Source: Bacillus sp. FJAT-27225
Lineage (GTDB): Bacteria; Bacillota; Bacilli; Bacillales; Cytobacillaceae
DNA: 64,000 nucleotides
Direction: 5' to 3'
Assembly: GCF_001685025.1 (NCBI RefSeq)
Contig: NZ_MAYU01000001.1
Span: 310,001-374,000, forward strand
In this document: one piece after another, positions 61,972-64,000 of the stretch
How the letters are laid out: every line of letters starts with the position of its first letter
Position numbering within the stretch: position 1 is the stretch's first letter
The notes under the pieces: model-generated
Told to the model about the DNA's origin: nothing
What the model saw: only the letters and a program-made list of their open reading frames with translations
Database searches by the model: none
Program-made: the position numbers and the translations under genes

Positions 61972-62415
61972 TTGAACCGAAAACTAACTATTGCTGTTAT
62001 ATGTGGAGTTGTCATTTTAGCAGGAATCATATTCATCTTGGATAGAATGAAATACGCTAATTATAAAGAAGCCGTTTCTGATATGCTAAGTGATGGTGAA
62101 CAAGTGAAAAAAATTGAAATCCTATGGACAATAAGAGACGATAATCAGCGGTATATACAGAAAACAGCTACTATAACTGATGGAAATATTATTAGAAAAA
62201 TATTGGAAGTACCTTCGGAGATGAAATTAAAAAAGCACGATAAAACTCCTGGCATTGAATACTGGCTAACGGTTTATACAGACTCAAAAATTGATGGTAT
62301 TGTTTTTGGGGATAGTGATATACAAATAGGTAATAGTTTTTTTAAAGTCACAGATGAAAACTTGCTTGAAAAAGTTATTAAGAATGAAGATTTAGAGTGG
62401 ATAATGAAAAATTAA
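61972..62415 (+). CDS. Membrane-anchored protein of unknown function (147 aa)
   Basis: One N-terminal hydrophobic segment (KLTIAVICGVVILAGIIFIL) is followed by an extracellular domain rich in K, I, D and E. TTG at 61972 stands 7 bases after GGAGG. The gene is AT-rich and is bracketed by the inverted repeats at 61623 and 62571, with its own terminator. No family is recognised. Confidence 0.7.
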   Translation: MNRKLTIAVICGVVILAGIIFILDRMKYANYKEAVSDMLSDGEQVKKIEILWTIRDDNQRYIQKTATITDGNIIRKILEVPSEMKLKKHDKTPGIEYWLTVYTDSKIDGIVFGDSDIQIGNSFFKVTDENLLEKVIKNEDLEWIMKN

Positions 62416-62476
62416 AGATGTCCCTCTATTCAACAAACGTTTGCTGATTTTTAACCATGTGCTACTATAAAACAGG

Positions 62477-62505
62477 CTCGGAGCAACTGGCTCCGAGATT
62501 TTTTG
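62477..62505 (+). terminator. Terminator after the 147-aa gene
   Basis: CTCGGAG (62477-62483), loop CAACTGG, CTCCGAG (62491-62497), then ATTTTTTG. Confidence 0.88.
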
Positions 62506-62508
62506 TGT

Positions 62509-62596
62509 GCTAATTTTACTGTTAAAGTACTTGCTAATTCAACTGCGAAAAGCACTGCTAATTCAAATTTTGTACTTCAAAACCGAACCCGTTACC
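62509..62596. repeat. 24-bp tandem units and inverted-repeat arm
   Basis: GCTAATTnnACTGnnAAAGnACTT-like units start at 62509, 62533 and 62557, 24 bases apart. They run into TGTACTTCAAAACCGAACCC, which is the inverse of the arm at 61623-61647. The remaining gap to the PAP2-like gene shows only AT-rich sequence. Confidence 0.65.
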
Positions 62597-62755
62597 TATA
62601 TAGGCGGAGTTTTTTATTTTGGAAAAAATCTCAAAAAAGTGGAAAATTACAACATTTGTGGATAATTTATGTTATACTTACTTTGTTTCCGTTAGTTTGA
62701 ATAAATGGGTAAACAAGCAGCAAATATCAAAATGGAGGGAGTAGGCAGGATTTTT

Positions 62756-63400
62756 ATGAAGACAGTATTGAGAAAAACTCCATATTTGCTATTTTTGCTC
62801 GTCATACCTGTTTTAGGTTTAATTTATCAGTTTTTAAATACACATCCTACCGAGGCTGTCCAAATATCAACCGCCCTTGATGGATATATACCATTTATGC
62901 CAATATTCATCATCCCATATATCCTCTGGTATGCCTATGTATTTGTTTATCTAGTATACTTTTGTTTTAAAGATACAAAAATATACTTGAAGACGTTGAT
63001 TCTAATCGTAGTGGGAGAACTTATTTGTTTCACAATCTATTTCTTTTTCCAGACAACTGTTCCGAGACCGCAATTGCAAGGTGATGGCGTCCTAATCGAT
63101 CTCGTCCGTTTCATTTACGCAAATGATCAGCCATTCAACTGCTTTCCGAGCATCCATGTACTGACTACATTCGCAATTATGATGGGATCTCTTCATATTA
63201 AGGAAAAACATCCACTAACAATCATGGTCATTCATATACTGGGATCGCTAATTATTATCTCAACTCTTTTTGTTAAGCAGCATGTCATTCCTGACATGAT
63301 TGGTTCGATGTTCCTTGTAACCTTTTTATATGGGATTCTGTTTGAATTTTATCAGGTGCCTGTCGAGGAGAAGAAGACTGTCTTTGCCAAAAATAAATAA
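62756..63400 (+). CDS. PAP2 superfamily membrane protein
   Basis: This roughly 214-residue protein has about six membrane segments. The phosphatase-type motif NCFPSIHVLTTFAIM (PSxH) and the later KQHVIPDMIGS (second conserved His) place it with PAP2/inositolphosphotransferase-like enzymes acting on lipid phosphates. ATG 62756 gives a normal first helix; the frame from 62705 would add a polar extension. Confidence 0.84.
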   Translation: MKTVLRKTPYLLFLLVIPVLGLIYQFLNTHPTEAVQISTALDGYIPFMPIFIIPYILWYAYVFVYLVYFCFKDTKIYLKTLILIVVGELICFTIYFFFQTTVPRPQLQGDGVLIDLVRFIYANDQPFNCFPSIHVLTTFAIMMGSLHIKEKHPLTIMVIHILGSLIIISTLFVKQHVIPDMIGSMFLVTFLYGILFEFYQVPVEEKKTVFAKNK

Positions 63401-63412
63401 GAAAATTTTAGA

Positions 63413-63443
63413 AGAGGCTGCAAATCAATGCAGCCTCTTTTTC
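63413..63443 (+). terminator. Terminator after the PAP2-like gene
   Basis: GAGGCTGCA (63414-63422), loop AATCAA, TGCAGCCTC (63429-63437) and TTTTTC. It may also serve the convergent coat genes. Confidence 0.9.
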
Positions 63444-63462
63444 GTGTTTTTTGTGAAACGGA

Positions 63463-63768
63463 TTATTGCATTTTTTCCTGAAGCTTCAGAGCGGTCTCTG
63501 CAGTGCTTACATCAAGCTGGAATTGGTTGCTTAAATCTGTCGGATAATAGTAACCCTTGGCAGTCATATAATCACTGATTACAGTATGAGTTTGAATTGC
63601 CTCCCGGAGCTGTTCTTTAAGGGCAGCACGGACTTCGGGCGTGGCTGTTTCTGTAATGACAGCCGCAAGGTTCCTGATTCCCGATTTTGCAGTAATAAGA
63701 AAGTCCATAGCAATGACCTGGTCCGTCATGCCGCCCATACCAATTAAATTTTGAATAAAATGATTCAT
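63463..63768 (-). CDS. CotF-like spore coat protein, C-terminal type
   Basis: This 101-residue ferritin-like helical protein has TDQVIAMDFLITAKSGIRNLAAVITETATPEVR and SDYMTAKGYYYPTDLSNQFQLD, matching the CotF/YraG coat family. It overlaps the upstream small coat gene by 4 bases, so the two are coupled. Confidence 0.86.
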   Translation of the reverse strand: MNHFIQNLIGMGGMTDQVIAMDFLITAKSGIRNLAAVITETATPEVRAALKEQLREAIQTHTVISDYMTAKGYYYPTDLSNQFQLDVSTAETALKLQEKMQ

Positions 63769-63971
63769 GAGCTCGTCCCCTTGTCAGTAAAAAACGCCTG
63801 AAGGGTCTGGATGTGGCGTGCCCCTGTTTCGGCATCAGTCTCAAGGATAAATTTAAGTTCTTCATCAACAGCAAGTTTGCCCATCAATGCTGATTTTGTC
63901 AGACATACATTCTTAAAGGCGAGATACTCATGTAACTCAAGAGCCTCGTGGATACCGAGATGTTTTGTCAA
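63765..63971 (-). CDS. CotF-related small coat protein, N-terminal type (68 aa)
   Basis: This 68-residue helical protein (IHEALELHEYLAFKNVCLTKSALM, ETDAETGARHIQTLQAFF) resembles the small YraD/YraE-like partners that accompany CotF-like genes in Bacillus. TTG start 9 bases after GGGAG. It is cotranscribed with the downstream CotF-like gene. The last 29 bases of the window hold nothing further. Confidence 0.76.
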   Translation of the reverse strand: MTKHLGIHEALELHEYLAFKNVCLTKSALMGKLAVDEELKFILETDAETGARHIQTLQAFFTDKGTSS

Positions 63972-64000
63972 AAGTGATCACTCCCTATACTGATTCGGGT

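Overview
The window looks like chromosome of an aerobic, spore-forming Bacillaceae bacterium (Bacillus/Mesobacillus/Cytobacillus-like). It carries an H-type small acid-soluble spore protein, split CotF-like coat genes, an LtaS-type lipoteichoic acid synthase, a yybP-ykoY riboswitch ahead of a TerC gene, GGAGG ribosome binding sites and frequent TTG/GTG starts. No phage or plasmid backbone was seen. The species cannot be fixed from the sequence alone.

Positions 1-31700 are mostly housekeeping and accessory genes: a truncated SDR, a CBS protein, a metallophosphoesterase, an AI-2E permease, tRNA-Arg(CCT), YitT, AzoR, a PAS-STAS protein, AlaX, AIM24, a PPOX-fold protein, a DnaQ-like exonuclease and an acyl-CoA dehydrogenase. 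A decayed IS1182-like element with a nested MITE-like repeat follows, then sspH, an MFS permease, ltaS, a nuclease-helicase fusion, a GNAT protein, an MBL hydrolase, an M20 dipeptidase, a 1162-residue membrane protein and the Mn-riboswitch/YkvA/TerC unit.

Positions 31900-58640 form a large same-strand block for aromatic amino acid catabolism. It contains paaABCD, an EthD-like protein, paaF, paaG, an aldehyde dehydrogenase, paaH, paaJ and paaX. These are followed by an NMO-type flavoprotein, a COG2984-type ABC transporter and a hotdog thioesterase. Next come phenylalanine dehydrogenase and a complete 2-oxoacid dehydrogenase complex (E1alpha, E1beta, E2, E3). The block ends with hppD, a HisC-like aminotransferase, a flavin reductase, a fumarylacetoacetate hydrolase family protein and hmgA. 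The gene order suggests phenylalanine -> phenylpyruvate -> phenylacetyl-CoA -> Paa pathway, with the dehydrogenase complex replacing phenylacetate-CoA ligase (no paaK is present). Tyrosine would go through homogentisate.

Positions 58680-64000 carry DegV, a second MFS permease, small unknown proteins, a PAP2-family membrane protein and two CotF-like coat genes.

The most unusual structural signal is a set of locus-private tandem repeats in intergenic gaps. Six loci have units about 52 bp apart, each unit with its own short inverted repeat. A seventh locus has six units exactly 21 bp apart. The sequence is alike within each locus and differs between loci, and four of the seven loci lie inside the aromatic catabolic block.
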